Below are positions 1-11,170 of a DNA stretch of 46,985 nt, piece after piece; position 1 is the stretch's first letter; every line of letters starts with the position of its first letter. The translations under genes were made by a program, and so were the position numbers. The notes beneath the pieces were generated by a model that searched no databases, had not been told where the DNA came from, and saw nothing but the letters and a program-made list of their open reading frames with translations. This DNA comes from Bigelowiella natans CCMP2755 (Eukaryota > Cercozoa > Chlorarachniophyceae). The stretch lies in assembly GCA_000320545.1 (NCBI GenBank), contig ADNK01002785.1, positions 1 to 46,985 of the forward strand, written 5' to 3'.

Positions 1-88
1 TGGGGTTTGCAAGCAGTTATCCCTACATGTGTCCTCTGCGTCTGTTCTCAACGGCATTAGTCTGATGCTTGCTCTCCACCCCCTTCCC

Positions 89-94
<6 letters not shown>

Positions 95-133
<39 letters not shown>

Positions 134-158
134 TGTGTGTGTGTGTGTGCGCGCGCGC
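95..158. repeat. (CT)n-(GT)n-(GC)n compound microsatellite
   Basis: About 36 bases of CT, then 18 of GT and a short GC run. They end just before the acceptor of the first visible exon at 165, so the tract forms the 3' pyrimidine-rich end of an intron. Confidence 0.9.
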
Positions 159-164
159 CTACAG

Positions 165-692
165 GCGTGATATTGCTGAAGCTTATCGTCGGACTGAAAC
201 TCCAACGAATGATAACAGCCTTCCCTGCCTTCTGCACTATCGCCCTTATGCCGTAAGACGACTAGAGTAGAGGGTTGTGGGGGGGGGGGGGGGGAATGCA
301 TAAAATCACGAAAAGCACCTGTATCATCAGATTATTTATTGTCCTTTCAGTTTGTCCCTTCTCCTCTTCCTCTTCGCTTTCCTTTGGCGAAGAGAATATC
401 TCTATCTATCATCACGTTCATGAAACAGGCGTCTAACATCGTTACGGCGTGTTGGCAGGTATTTGTACTCTATTGACAAGGCGATCTGGGCAGGGCTCAT
501 TTGCTGGTATGTAGTATGTAAGAAGAAGAAGAAGAAGAAACAGAAGAAGAAAAAGAAGCAGCTTTTTGAGACGTTCTTCGAGCACGGCAGCGGCAGCAGC
601 ACGTTGCAATGAGCGGGAAAGTTAGGGAAAATTGTCATCGTTGTATCTTCGAGTGTGATGTGATATAATACGTAATATGTGATGCATAACCG

Positions 693-723
<31 letters not shown>

Positions 724-1047
724 CTTCGTGCTGTTCTGTCTATGACTACCAGGGCTTGTCTGAACCTCTTGGAACTGATCTTCAACTACATCGCTCCCCA
801 GGAAGAGAGCGCCGAATACCTGTTTATGGACATCGATACGACAATAGAAAAGTAGTGAAAGTAGCAGTAGTAGCAGTGGAGGAGGATTAATGATGATGAT
901 GATGAATGATGATGATGATGATGATGATGGCTCATTATCACTCAATAATGATTATATGTGTCCTGCAAACCAGGCTGGAAAGCATGAGAGGGCAGCTGCG
1001 TATGTCTAATCGTCCTCCTCCGTGTACTGCTGAAGGTAGGAACATAC

Positions 1048-1085
<38 letters not shown>

Positions 1086-1160
1086 GTGTGCGTGTGTCTA
1101 TTTATATATGTTTCGCGTGGAGTTATTCTCCATTGGGCCTCACAGCAAATTTTGATCTTC

Positions 1161-1202
<42 letters not shown>

Positions 1203-1720
1203 CGCCCTCCTACCCACCCACCCTCTTTCTCTGCTGCTACTGCTGCTGCTGCTGCTACTACTATTAGTGGGAGATCTACTTCGGAGTGCGTGTCACATCG
1301 TTCGCATAGCCGAAGAACAGCTAAATAGCAGCACTGCGGCCAATGGCAAACCGTCGGCTCTGGTAGCATAAGTACTAGTAGTAGTAGTAGTAGTAAGAGT
1401 CGTTCTCTTCGTCATCGTCGTTGTGAAGTGGTAGTAGTAGTAGTAGTAGTAATGGTAGTAGTAGTAGTAGTAGTAACAGTAGCACTCTTGGAAGAAGGAG
1501 TCGGGTTTCTCCAGAATTCAGGCGAAGAATTGATTGGTATGGTGGCGAATACACAGGCTCCTCAACGATCGGTATCGGCCATTCACACCATGCTCACGCC
1601 CAAAATAAGCTGTATTCGAGGAGAAGCGAAGACGGGCGGAGACGAAAGGTGCGACTTTGTCGTGTTGTTAGCAGTCTAACGGGGTGCATGGGCAATGTTT
1701 GCAATATTTACTAATGTTAT

Positions 1721-1784
<64 letters not shown>

Positions 1785-1936
1785 ATTTATATATATCGTA
1801 ATTTATAAGCCTGTACATGTTTATCTTATACGATAGTCCCATGTACCCCAACCTCGATGGACCTGTACTAGGAGGCCACGATGATCTCTCCTACCAAAAG
1901 GTAATGGGGGGGGGGTTGGGGGCAGTATGGATGTAG
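165..1936 (+). CDS. Multi-exon membrane-protein-like gene, possibly PEX11-like (5' end missing)
   Basis: I join seven exons: 165-252, 429-506, 753-851, 974-1035, 1268-1362, 1515-1648 and 1810-1900. All have GT donors and AG acceptors and the phases match at every join. The reading then runs through the last donor to a stop at 1936, or continues in unseen exons. The first exons encode a hydrophobic stretch (VILLKLIVGLKLQ) followed by LRRVGRYLYSIDKAIWAGLI and LNLLELIFNYIA. This combination of amphipathic and hydrophobic helices is reminiscent of the peroxisome-proliferation protein PEX11, but no diagnostic motif proves it. The upstream exon lies left of the (CT)n(GT)n tract at 95-158 or outside the window. 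The last two exons are the least certain. If exon 5 is read through, translation ends at 1371 instead. Introns hold (TTG)n, (GATGAT)n, (GT)n, (CT)n and (CA)n(TA)n tracts. Confidence 0.4.
1046..1199. repeat. Intronic (GT)n and (CT)n tracts
   Basis: One intron of the first gene (1036-1267) holds a (GT)n tract near 1050-1098 and a (CT)n tract near 1165-1199, followed by CTG/CTA trinucleotides up to the acceptor. Confidence 0.85.
1721..1796. repeat. (CA)n(TA)n microsatellite
   Basis: A CA run followed by a TA run lies in the proposed last intron of the first gene, just upstream of the acceptor used at 1810. Confidence 0.85.
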
Positions 1937-3347
1937 ATATTAGTAAGAATGAGGAGGAGGTGATGATGATGATGATGATGATGATGATGGTGATGGTGAT
2001 GGTGAATCATTGGTGTTGTGCTGTGCCGGGAGACAGGTACTTCGGTGTATACTAAAGTTTTTACCCCCCCCCCCCCCCCCCCCCTCATCATGTACGGATA
2101 TCGATATTGCTGGATGACAAATACTCTCTGCGAACGCACACCGATTTCTTCTCCCCACACAAGAGTAGATGAGGGGAATATAGCGGAAATTAAAAAATAA
2201 AAAGAGTCTTAGAATTCGTGTGGTTTCTTCCACAGAAGAGGAAGAACAAAATAAAAATAAGAAGAACAAAAATAAAAATAAGAAGAAGAAGAATACGCGA
2301 TATGTGAGAACGGTTACACAGACGTTATAACGGGTAAGGATAGCAACGACGCGAGTCGCTATTATCCCACTACATAGTGAGTGTTTGGCAGAGAAAAGGG
2401 AGAGCGGGAAATGGAACAGCTTGCTTTATAAATTCCATTGAGCCGTGCAACCCTACGATGCCGATTCGTCACAGAGGCTTGATAGTGGTCCGCGCACAGG
2501 ACAAGAGCTAGAGAGTGTCGTGCTTTATTTTAGTTTTAATAATGAGCAATCGATGCAATGCTAGAACGTACGAATTTACGATGTCACCCGGCATCATCCA
2601 CATGTGATCGCATCGAGTGCGTGGGGAACAGGGAGTACGTCCGGTGACAATTCATCGGGAATAAAGCCCAAGTGCTTGAACGTGCACTGCGCTAGACTGC
2701 CATCGATCGTGCCATCGTTGAAGCCTGGAGTGAGGTTTGCTATCGCTGCACTCCAACACTGCAAGCTGTGGCAGCAAGCAACCACGATCGATGTGCGCGA
2801 CAGCAGCGCAGCAAAACTGTCATGGCAGACAATCGTTGAACAGCGTTAAGACGCATGCCATGTGCATGGATCGGACAGCACGTACGATACGATACGTGCA
2901 CTGCGCTGTGGCAGCTCTTTCCTGCGTTGTGATTGACTATATGCGCCATGCTAGCATGTGTACGTGTGCACATGATCGCAAGATCAACGTATAGAAACGG
3001 ACGCTGCGCTTGTTTTAATGCGCCTGCGGCGCGTGAATGCGAGCTCAAGCATGCTGCTAGTCCTCACGACTACGTGCAAGCTCAAACATGAGAAGTCACG
3101 TGGCCGGCCGCATGATCATTGCTTGCTTGCGCATGAGTGATGAGGGCTACTGCACAGTGGTGTGAAAACTACGCACTGTTCCATGGCTGACGACATGGTA
3201 GCCAGAAACAAAAACATGCATCTAATCCTCTCTAAAACCCCCTTTTCTTCTTCTTTCCCCATGAAGGCAATGAGCATTCGTCGTTCTGAACGAATCTGCA
3301 GTCTACGAAGGTGTTCTACAGGAGGGGGAGGGGAGGGGGGAGAATAA
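1937..3347. other. Intergenic, no gene seen
   Basis: This stretch contains (GAT)n at 1960-2010, a poly-C run near 2063-2084 and AAG-rich sequence near 2270. From about 2590 to 3130 the sequence is rich in CATG, GCATGC and CGATCG words. Open frames here are short, overlap on both strands and show no protein-like pattern. I see no gene I can support. Confidence 0.6.
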
Positions 3348-4637
3348 TCAAGACACATAGCCTTGTATCAATTTGGTAAGGAAGGGATATACCTTGGACG
3401 CATCCCATATTGCTTCTATCAACCCGTAGTTCTGCATATCATGGTCCCCTAAAAAGCTCTTGAACAAGCACCGGGCAACCATCCCGTGTGCCACTATCAA
3501 CACAGCACCGTGTCCTGTATACAACCAAAACATGAAATGACTAACGTCTCAACATCAATGGGATCTCAAGAATTCAGCGCTAGTGCAAGAAGACCTTCCC
3601 CTCGGAGCTGCGATAACCTCGTCTTCATTTTCTCGATTTGCTTCGTATGGAATGTATCGAAGGTCTCATAGCTATTAAAGTATGCGTACTCTTTGGCCAA
3701 CTCGTTGCCCTCCTCGCTCCACCCAGGTTTTAGATCTGCAGCCAAGCTCCTCTTCAAACTGTCTAGCCATTTTCCACTTAGTCTTTTGCTGGGCACCTTC
3801 TTCCTTCTGCAGCATCCCCATAGATCAAATGAGGAGGGGGGGGGGCGCTCTTTCTGAAACAGTGTGGAGTAGTGCTCGGCATACTTCTCGGGGAAGCTCC
3901 TAGAGACCTGGACTGTATGACAGCGACTTGAAGCCGTGGCTCTCTTCACCCACTCGTGAAAATACGGGTTTGCCTCGACGTTAATGTCGACGTCTGCTAA
4001 TTCTGTTAGTTTCTCGCCGAATACTGCCATTAAAGTCTGCTGCGTCCTCCTCAAAGGAGAGGTGATTATCTTTGTGACAGGGTACTTGCCAGAGAAGATG
4101 TTAAAGCTATCTTCCGTGCCATCATTCCCAAAGTATTTTTTGCTGATTTCGCTTGCATCATGGACCCCCTTCTTGGAGAGGACAACATCCCGCAGCTTCT
4201 GCTCGACGTCATCGATAGTCTTTTTGACGTTTTTATCAGGTACCAATTCCTTGATACAGGAAATGTCCTCCGGCGGTAGAATCTTGCGCATTAACTCATT
4301 TTCCATCATGACAAGGTCTAGCAGTTCCCGTGAGGTGGCATCCTTATTCTTGGTTTTATTCTTGAAATAATTCGATACTGACTCTCCGTGGCGAATGTAC
4401 AGGACCCGTATCTGAGCAGGCATAATACAAGTCAAGATACCCTCAGAACGTAATTAATTTCGGTAGTTACCGAATTAGGATGGTGCTATCCAAAGAAAAT
4501 ACAGATTCTATCCGTACGTCTATACTAACAAGGGAAATGAGACATTTCTCTGGGAGTATCTGAACCTGTGTTTTTCCTTCCCCAACTTCAACTGGCTTAT
4601 ACCCAGCACTTGAAGGTTTTTCTTTTTTATCCGACAT
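3348..4637 (-). CDS. Histidine phosphatase superfamily (phosphoglycerate-mutase-like) protein
   Basis: Three exons on the minus strand, 4637-4566, 4411-3595 and 3514-3348, join in phase to about 351 residues. The N-terminal half has the family signature YIRHGES with the phospho-accepting histidine at residue 32. SPLRRTQQTL supplies the conserved arginine region. The second catalytic histidine lies in LIVAHGMVAR (about residue 306), completed only when the 80-nt intron 3515-3594 is removed. The first exon adds a polar leader starting MSDKKEK; its ATG is chosen because it gives a clean phase-0 join to the RHG exon. The reading frame stays open further upstream, so a longer N-terminus is possible. 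Members act on phosphorylated metabolites or proteins, and the substrate cannot be told from sequence. A basic middle segment rich in Cys, Arg and Lys is not typical of metabolic mutases. No targeting peptide is obvious. Confidence 0.82.
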
Positions 4638-5808
4638 CTTAGAAGATGCGTAATTATACGGTCTCTCTGCACTTCCCCCTCCGGTATTAATAACTTTGTT
4701 CGATCCGAGATTGCCTAGGTTGACAGTACGTGCATGCAATCATCATAGGCAATAATAACACATTCCGGAATGCTGTGCCCAACCCAAATGTACTTTCATG
4801 CAACGTTTGCCGGGCGTATCTAGGACAGGTTTGTATATGTGCTCGCAGCGCGTGTATGTTTTTATGTCTCTTTGTGTGTGCTTGTGTGCTTGTGTGTCTA
4901 GTGTGTGCGTTTCGATTCGTTCGCCCAACTCTCCGACAGAGGTCCCATGAACCCCACTCTTTCATGGATACGTGGCATTCAGTATGATCATAGATCTAGC
5001 ACAAACACCACAGCGATCACTTTCGGACAGCCTACCCCCACTTGCTCGAGATTACACGTTGACCCGCCGTCTGGGGTGTACGTCGGGGAGCAGGCGAATC
5101 TTGTGTGCTGAATCTTTGATGTAGTAGGTGAATAACAAGGGCATTTATGAACTGCGACAATGAAGATTGTCCTGGAAATTGAGGGATTCACGGGTTCGGT
5201 TTTATATGTGGTTCATTGTTTGATCCAGATAGGTCCATCATCATGCATTGCTTCGAACGTTACAAATAATGGTGAGAGCAGATCCGAAATTGGGTAAAAA
5301 TGTATGCGGAAAGAGACCAAACGACTCGAGGCTGGGAATAAGAACGAAAACAAAGAGGGTTTTTCCAGTTTTTGTCTCTTAAACCTTTGTCGTTTCTCAT
5401 GATCAGAAAAGATCAAGCTAAATGCAGGCGGTTTGGGGTTTCCCAAACATGGTGCCAGATCCAGGTTCACCTAATCGGTACCAGTTTGGACAGATTTGGC
5501 TTCAAGAGACAACCGATATGAAAATAATAAGTGCGAAATCGCCTTGTTTTCCGTTAAAAATCCAGTACATCTGAGCAAATAGCCTCTTACGTGCCTCAAA
5601 AACTGGGTTTTGCGTTTCTGAAGCAAGCGGTTTCCGGCTTGGTGCAGCCTTTCGATTCTTTCCACCCCACCCCCAACCTGTCATATTCGTGCCCACTTAA
5701 TAAAGCATTGATGGAATATTACAGACTTTCCACTAATTAAAATTTGCGAAATCCCCATCAGGCCCCCTGCAGAGCTGAGGGAGAGGCACAGAGCCCAGGG
5801 AGAGCAAG
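4638..5808. other. Intergenic, no gene seen
   Basis: Short overlapping frames only. The 4740-4920 part has GTGT/CATG-like words, and 5200-5760 is plain sequence with a TAATAAAGC word near 5698. This region separates the divergent phosphatase and C2orf81-like genes and must hold their promoters. I recognise no element. Confidence 0.5.
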
Positions 5809-7801
5809 ATGGAGGAGTTCAAAGCACAGCAGGAACTGAATGAGAGCCTCCATGACATGGTCGACCACATTGTGGACAACGCAACGGAAAATCTTCTAGA
5901 CTCGTTCTTTAATAGCAGAGCTGAGAGTAAGACAGCAGAGCAGGTTGTCGAGAGTATATACCAAGCCGTTGCATTTCAGTTACTACGAAGCGATCCTGGG
6001 GAGGTAAAGGGGAAGCTCAATCCCAGCTGGGAAGCTGAGCAAGAGCCGCCGATGTGCGAAATCGATCGGTTTGCTCGAGGCGTTATTCCTCTCCGCCATC
6101 GTCCCGGCGCCCATTACAGAAACAAGATTAATATAATGGCAAGACCTGGCACTGAAGTAGTTGCTTCCCGAGCGGCAAGCGTTAGCGGAAACAGCGTAGC
6201 TTCCAGGAGGGGCAAGTATAGCGGTGGTGGTAATAGACAAAATCGGACGAAAAATCGAAAAGGTAAAGGAGAGAAAAGAGACCCACTGCAGCCGTACGAG
6301 ATAACAGAGGAGGTCGGCCAGGACGAGATCAAAATGGATAGACTAAGAGACATTGAGTTAAGGAAGATGGAGAGAAGGCGTAAAAGGGAGCAGATTGAAG
6401 AAGAGAAAAAGAGGAGAGCTATAGAAGAGGAGGAGCGAATAAAACGTCTGCAGGAGGAACTGCAGGGCAAACCATATACATTTGACCAGGATGGAAACGT
6501 AATTCTAATCCAATCCCTCAAGGCGGAGAAAATGCCTCGCATATCCTTAGAACCAAAGATTAAAGTCAAGAATGCCCCTATCCCGGTCAAAGAGGAGATA
6601 AGCCCTAAGGACAAGAAGAAAAACGCCAAAGGCAAACAGAAGAAAAAGTCAAAGAAAGCGAAGGGCAAGGAGACACCTGCGAACTCGTTCCTGGAGAAGG
6701 TCGACGCGGAGCCACCGATCATGGACGTGATAGAGCTACAATCTGGAGTTACCATAAGAGATTCTGCAACTGGACAAGTAAAGGCTGGTGCAGAACCCTC
6801 CTCAGGCGATGTGATGCACATGACACGGACAGAGTACAACAGCATGCTCGACTCCATGCAGCAGCCTGTAGCGATGGTGCAGCCCTCAACTGCCGACTCC
6901 GAGGGAATGGGACTGGGATTCGGCAAAAATCCAAATATTCAAGAGACAGATAAAGCTCCTGATTCTAAGAGAAAGATGGATGCGGATGGTGCTCAAGATC
7001 ACGAAGGCGGTGATAACGAAAGCGAGTTGGCGAGTGGTGGGGGAAGCCCCTCCTCAAAACTCAACGTCTCTAGCGGATTCGACTTCCAAGACACATCAAC
7101 TTCCACAGCCTCACTTGGCGACACAAGCAAGATTGTTCTTCGAGGTGGGCTTACCGCAGCCCGTGGGGGTCGGGCAGGGCGTCGGAGGCTCAGAGCTCGC
7201 GGCGGCAGAACGCATTTTGTCAAGCCAATACAATCGAGATCCCCCTACTCGCCTGAGAGCAGCATTCTCGAGGATACGGTGGATGACACCGAGGTCGACA
7301 ACTTCAACCAAACCATCCTGCAAGATCCACAATGGGGGCAAAGTAAACCGTCAGGGGGCAAGGCGATGCTGCGCCCTCGGCCAATCAAAACTTCTGGCAA
7401 GGATAGAGCGAGGGCTTTGGGCTTCCAAAGAGCAAAGCTGCCTCGCGACAGGACTGGCGTTTCGACAGTGCAAAAGAAACTTCCTCCCCCAATATATCCT
7501 GCATACAAGGGTACTTAATTTTATTTTGGCGTGCTTGTGTGCGGTATTTACTCTGAAGGTTAGACTCATTATATGTATGCCGTGGTTTTTCTATGCGAAG
7601 GCCACGGAGTCGTCAAAGGAAATCTTGGAAAATCTTCCCCACCAAGCAAAACCACCAAGAAAAAGAAATCGAAATTGAACGATCTTAAGGTAAGATACGA
7701 GGGAAGAGTTGGAGTAGTTGAGGCTAACATAGACTTTCTGATTGATACAGGTCACAAAAGATCCTTCGCAAATTTTTGGTGGATCGAGGGCGAGAAGATG
7801 A
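5809..7801 (+). CDS. Basic protein with C2orf81-like (DUF4639) N-terminus
   Basis: A long first exon, 5809-7510, is followed by 7601-7689 and 7751-7801, joined in phases 1 and 0, giving about 613 residues. The N-terminal 110 residues form a helical segment followed by NPSWEAEQEPP, a run to FARGVIPL, and a Pro/Arg stretch. This resembles the conserved block of the vertebrate C2orf81 family, in which a 'W..(D/E)EEPP...WA.G.VP' pattern is seen. The centre (about residues 175-225) is a charged Glu/Arg/Lys coiled coil (RRRKREQIEEEKKRRAIEEEE). Lys-rich, Gly/Arg-rich and Pro-rich disordered segments follow. The last two exons are again Lys-rich and end in GGSRARR. The start is the first ATG of the frame, after an in-frame leader without a splice signal. 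C2orf81 relatives are mostly known from ciliated organisms, but function is unknown. The family assignment is from memory of the pattern. Confidence 0.6.
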
Positions 7802-8321
7802 ACAAGTCAGCGTTAAGGGCAGGTGGGCAAGTTAACGATGCCAGGTGTGCAACATAGCATACTTGCTCTTCATAGCGTAAGCATTACAGCTAAGCATGGC
7901 TAATGGTTGGACTATAAGAGCGCTTCACGTGCCATTCCAAACAGAAATTTCGTCCATGTGATGACGTAGGTAAAGCTAGCGCTGCACAGCATGCAAGCAT
8001 GTTCGACGTTGTGCGTGTTGTTACATGTCATGGCGGCCACATCTAGACACGGGTTGCGCATTTTTGCACGCGGGCGGCAGCAGAGCGAGCAGATGTGCGC
8101 GCCATAGCGCATGCAGCATCCGCGAACAAGCATCGACTCTGTACGTCGGGCTCATCGTCGTGCTCTAATTAAACACGTGCGTACATGATGCGGCGGTGTA
8201 CGTGTACAACTAGCATTGGCTGTCGACCTTGATCACGTTTATACTGCGTACGCACGCGTGTACGTCATGCTGCTTGCATGTGCAGATTTTGTGCATGCAT
8301 GCATGCGCATATATGTGTACA

Positions 8322-8360
<39 letters not shown>

Positions 8361-8773
8361 GAGTGTGTACGTAATATGTGTACATGCATTGCATTGTGTA
8401 GCGTGTTTAGATGCTATGCATGGCACAGTACACATAATAATAAGCCACAATAACAAGCGCAAACGTAATATTAGCTAAGCTCGTGTTTGCATGTCTTAGT
8501 ACATCGTCTGTACGTACATGCAATATATAAGGAAGTATACATGTATTGCCAAAAAAGCTAGATGTCTCGATGGTGCATATGGAGATGTGTATATGTGCAT
8601 AGCAAGATACCGTGCGTGCACTAATGTATAGTAGCACTTTATATATGCTACACATAGCTTTGTACATGTGCATTTTATAGAGTACGTGACGACTAACTAG
8701 TTCCACCATACAAGTATCAACCCTCGGTTTGAACGAGCCTTGTAGTTAGGCAGTCATAGTTAGCGTGATTGGT
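7802..8773. other. Intergenic CATG/GCATGC-rich DNA with (GT)n
   Basis: No coding region is visible. The sequence is dense in short self-complementary words such as GCATGC, CATGCATG, TACGTA and GTACAC, and holds a (GT)n run at about 8327-8357. The same texture recurs at 2590-3130, 17280-17600, 22200-22740 and 31090-31330, and differs sharply from the neighbouring exons. Confidence 0.6.
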
Positions 8774-10165
8774 TCAATATTGTAGGACGCGCTGCTTCTT
8801 CAGTACTTCCATTTTTCTCTTTGATGAGTGGGTTTCGGAGCGGCCACTGCAGTTCTCGCTGAGGGTATATCTGAAGCTGTCAACGACAATCTCCTTAGCA
8901 TTCGAATCCTTGACTCCAATGCACTTGATGCTGAGTTCATTCCCGTCCTTGGACACTTTAACGTTCAAGATGTGATGGTGGCGGTCATCTCCAACTGCCG
9001 TATAAGCTCCAGGATGGTTACCTCGAAACCTGCTGAAGCTTCCCCCATGGTTGCTCAGTTTGCCGCCCGGACTAGCCTTGATGAAGATCGTTCCAGCTGT
9101 GTTTTCATCGTAGCACTTGATGTTGTCCTGCTTCTCCATCGCAAACTGATAATGCTCTTTCAAACTGTCGTTGGGGAGAACAGGGTATGTTCTCTCGTAA
9201 TTTTGATCGTGCGCGTTGAGAACAAGGCGCACGCCATGACTCGTAAACATCTCCAAAAGCTCCTGCCTGAGATTCATGTTCGAAGGATGGCTATGGCCGT
9301 TGGCAAAAGGAGACACATGGAAGTAAGGTATCGTCCACTTAATGTTCGGATCGTTTTGTGCAGCCACCAACTCATCTTTGATCCAATCAATACTGCCGTC
9401 CACAAGCCCATTTTTGCATTTTGGCCCAGCGATAGAGATGAATCTGACAGATCCGACGGTGAAGGAGTAGAAGACGCCCGTGTCGTCACCATCAAGGCCT
9501 TTTGGTAGAGCAAATCTTTGCTTCCACGATTCAATTCCCTCGTATCTTTCATGATTGCCGTATGTAGGCATCAGGACCGTCTTTCTCGCGAAGGTCTGGA
9601 TCTCTTGGAAGAAAAAGTCAATTCCGTCCTCGCTATTGGAGAAGCGGTGGTCGTTATCACTGTACGCCATATCGCCTCCGAGGAGGACCATGAGGGGATC
9701 CATATCACCGATGAGGGAAATCACTCGCTTCGTAGCATTTGTGAGTCCGTCATCTCTCCCAATTAGTCCAGTATCCCCTACGAATACGAAGCTAAAACTC
9801 TGGTCCTCCTCGGTAGGACTTGGTGCTGTTCTCACTTCAAACGCTTCCTTACTCCACTGGCCGCTTTTTTCCATTACTTGTATTTTATAAGGCGTCGAAG
9901 GCTTCAAAGAATTCGCTGTCGCCTGCCAAAGCGACCCATTTTGGGTCCCCGATTCGCGCATAACACCTTCAACGACCGCGCACGGAGATCCACCAGCCGC
10001 CGCACAGAATCTTGCCTGGAGAGCACTCATACAACCAGTTTCTCCTTTCCACACCACAGTCAAGGATTCTGCTGAGCTCCGAGCATCAGAGTTAATCCAG
10101 CTAGCGTGGAATTGGGTGGCTTTGCACGGGGTCAATAGGGCCGCAAGTACGAGGGGCCACACCAT
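8774..10165 (-). CDS. Secreted purple-acid-phosphatase-like metallophosphoesterase
   Basis: A single-exon gene of 463 residues. The ATG at 10165 is chosen because it begins a typical signal peptide (MVWPLVLAALLTPCKA); the longer open frame upstream is basic and looks like leader. A fibronectin-like N-terminal domain (to about residue 115) precedes the catalytic domain, as in plant-type purple acid phosphatases. Metal-site motifs appear in order: GDTG (D131), GGDMAYSDN (D165, Y168), GNHE (N204, H205) and FHVSPF (H283). The last block reads NAHDQNYER (H319, Q321) where the family normally has GHxHxYER. Glutamine therefore replaces a metal-binding histidine and alanine the glycine. Purple acid phosphatases release phosphate from esters outside the cell or in vacuoles. 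Tyr168 fits the tyrosine that gives these enzymes their purple iron site. Substrate and activity remain open because of the altered motif. Confidence 0.88.
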   Translation of the reverse strand: MVWPLVLAALLTPCKATQFHASWINSDARSSAESLTVVWKGETGCMSALQARFCAAAGGSPCAVVEGVMRESGTQNGSLWQATANSLKPSTPYKIQVMEKSGQWSKEAFEVRTAPSPTEEDQSFSFVFVGDTGLIGRDDGLTNATKRVISLIGDMDPLMVLLGGDMAYSDNDHRFSNSEDGIDFFFQEIQTFARKTVLMPTYGNHERYEGIESWKQRFALPKGLDGDDTGVFYSFTVGSVRFISIAGPKCKNGLVDGSIDWIKDELVAAQNDPNIKWTIPYFHVSPFANGHSHPSNMNLRQELLEMFTSHGVRLVLNAHDQNYERTYPVLPNDSLKEHYQFAMEKQDNIKCYDENTAGTIFIKASPGGKLSNHGGSFSRFRGNHPGAYTAVGDDRHHHILNVKVSKDGNELSIKCIGVKDSNAKEIVVDSFRYTLSENCSGRSETHSSKRKMEVLKKQRVLQY

Positions 10166-10817
10166 TGGTATTTGGTGTCGCCTTGTTCTGCGGAGAAAAC
10201 CCACTGCATTTCTTCCCGAAACGGTGGGTGAAAAGATGTCGCATGCTTGAAAAACGCATCGGTGAGTTGCAACAACCGGGAGAGGAATGTTACATAGACA
10301 AATCCGAAACGATAGCGAGGGGAACGAGGGAGAACGACAAGAATTTGACCGAGCCGAAAGGTAAAAATAGCAACGACTACTTTTCGTACGTGTGATAACA
10401 TTCACAGCTCAGTTCTCATTACATCTGTCGGTGTCGCAGCTCTCTTATTCCCTCGGCTAAGTCGACAAATATATGCGGCTTTCATCATACGACTTGGTAC
10501 ATTCCTGTAAAATGAGCAGATTCACCTGGTTTCTTGTCGCTTGTTAACGAATGGCCACTTTTTCGGTGTTTATTTGGGCATTTACAGGTGAATTCTTTGG
10601 AAATGCGTGCATAGAAAGTTGAATTTTTTGAAACAAAAAGTCCTGCCCGGCTTTGAATCCCTCCCCTCTCCTCTCCGATTCATGGCCTGCCGGGCTTGAA
10701 TCTTGTGCCAGGAAGCGAAGCATGTCCCTTAGTCTTCCTTTCCTATGGATAATGCTGGTACTCTATAATTTCTGAGACATATTTGGGTTGAATAAGTAAA
10801 ATTATGCATCAAATCAG
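10166..10817. other. Intergenic / 5' regions
   Basis: The promoter side of the phosphatase gene lies here, together with the unresolved 5' end of the short plus-strand gene. A possible small first exon, starting at the ATG at 10722 and ending at a GTACTC donor near 10758, would join in phase 0 to 10818. It is too short to trust. Confidence 0.35.
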
Positions 10818-11075
10818 CATGGAGTGGATCTGTTCACATATGGAAGACAGACCTTCGGCAGTAAACCTCCACCAGCGGAAAGGAGGAGCACCCCTTACCA
10901 ATTTCCTACCGACGGCGCTGACAAAACGAATTGGACTCGAAATCCGTTACATTCAATCGATCCTTATCACATGACTGATCCGTATTCCGCAAGTGCTCCA
11001 AGGTTAATGCATCTTGGTGTCGCATATGTACCTCACACTCATACACACACTTACACACACACACACACACACACA

Positions 11076-11170
<95 letters not shown>

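Noticed and set aside
622-945. Open frames giving poly-Thr, poly-Ser, poly-Leu around the TTG and GATGAT repeats
   Set aside because: They are translations of microsatellites in introns; the supported exon (753-851) uses another frame.
6114-6926. 270-residue minus-strand frame
   Set aside because: It is antisense to the long exon of the C2orf81-like gene and is Leu/Ser/Phe-rich as expected from complement of Lys/Glu codons.
8828-9508. 226-residue plus-strand frame
   Set aside because: Complement of the phosphatase exon; the minus strand has the clear catalytic motifs.
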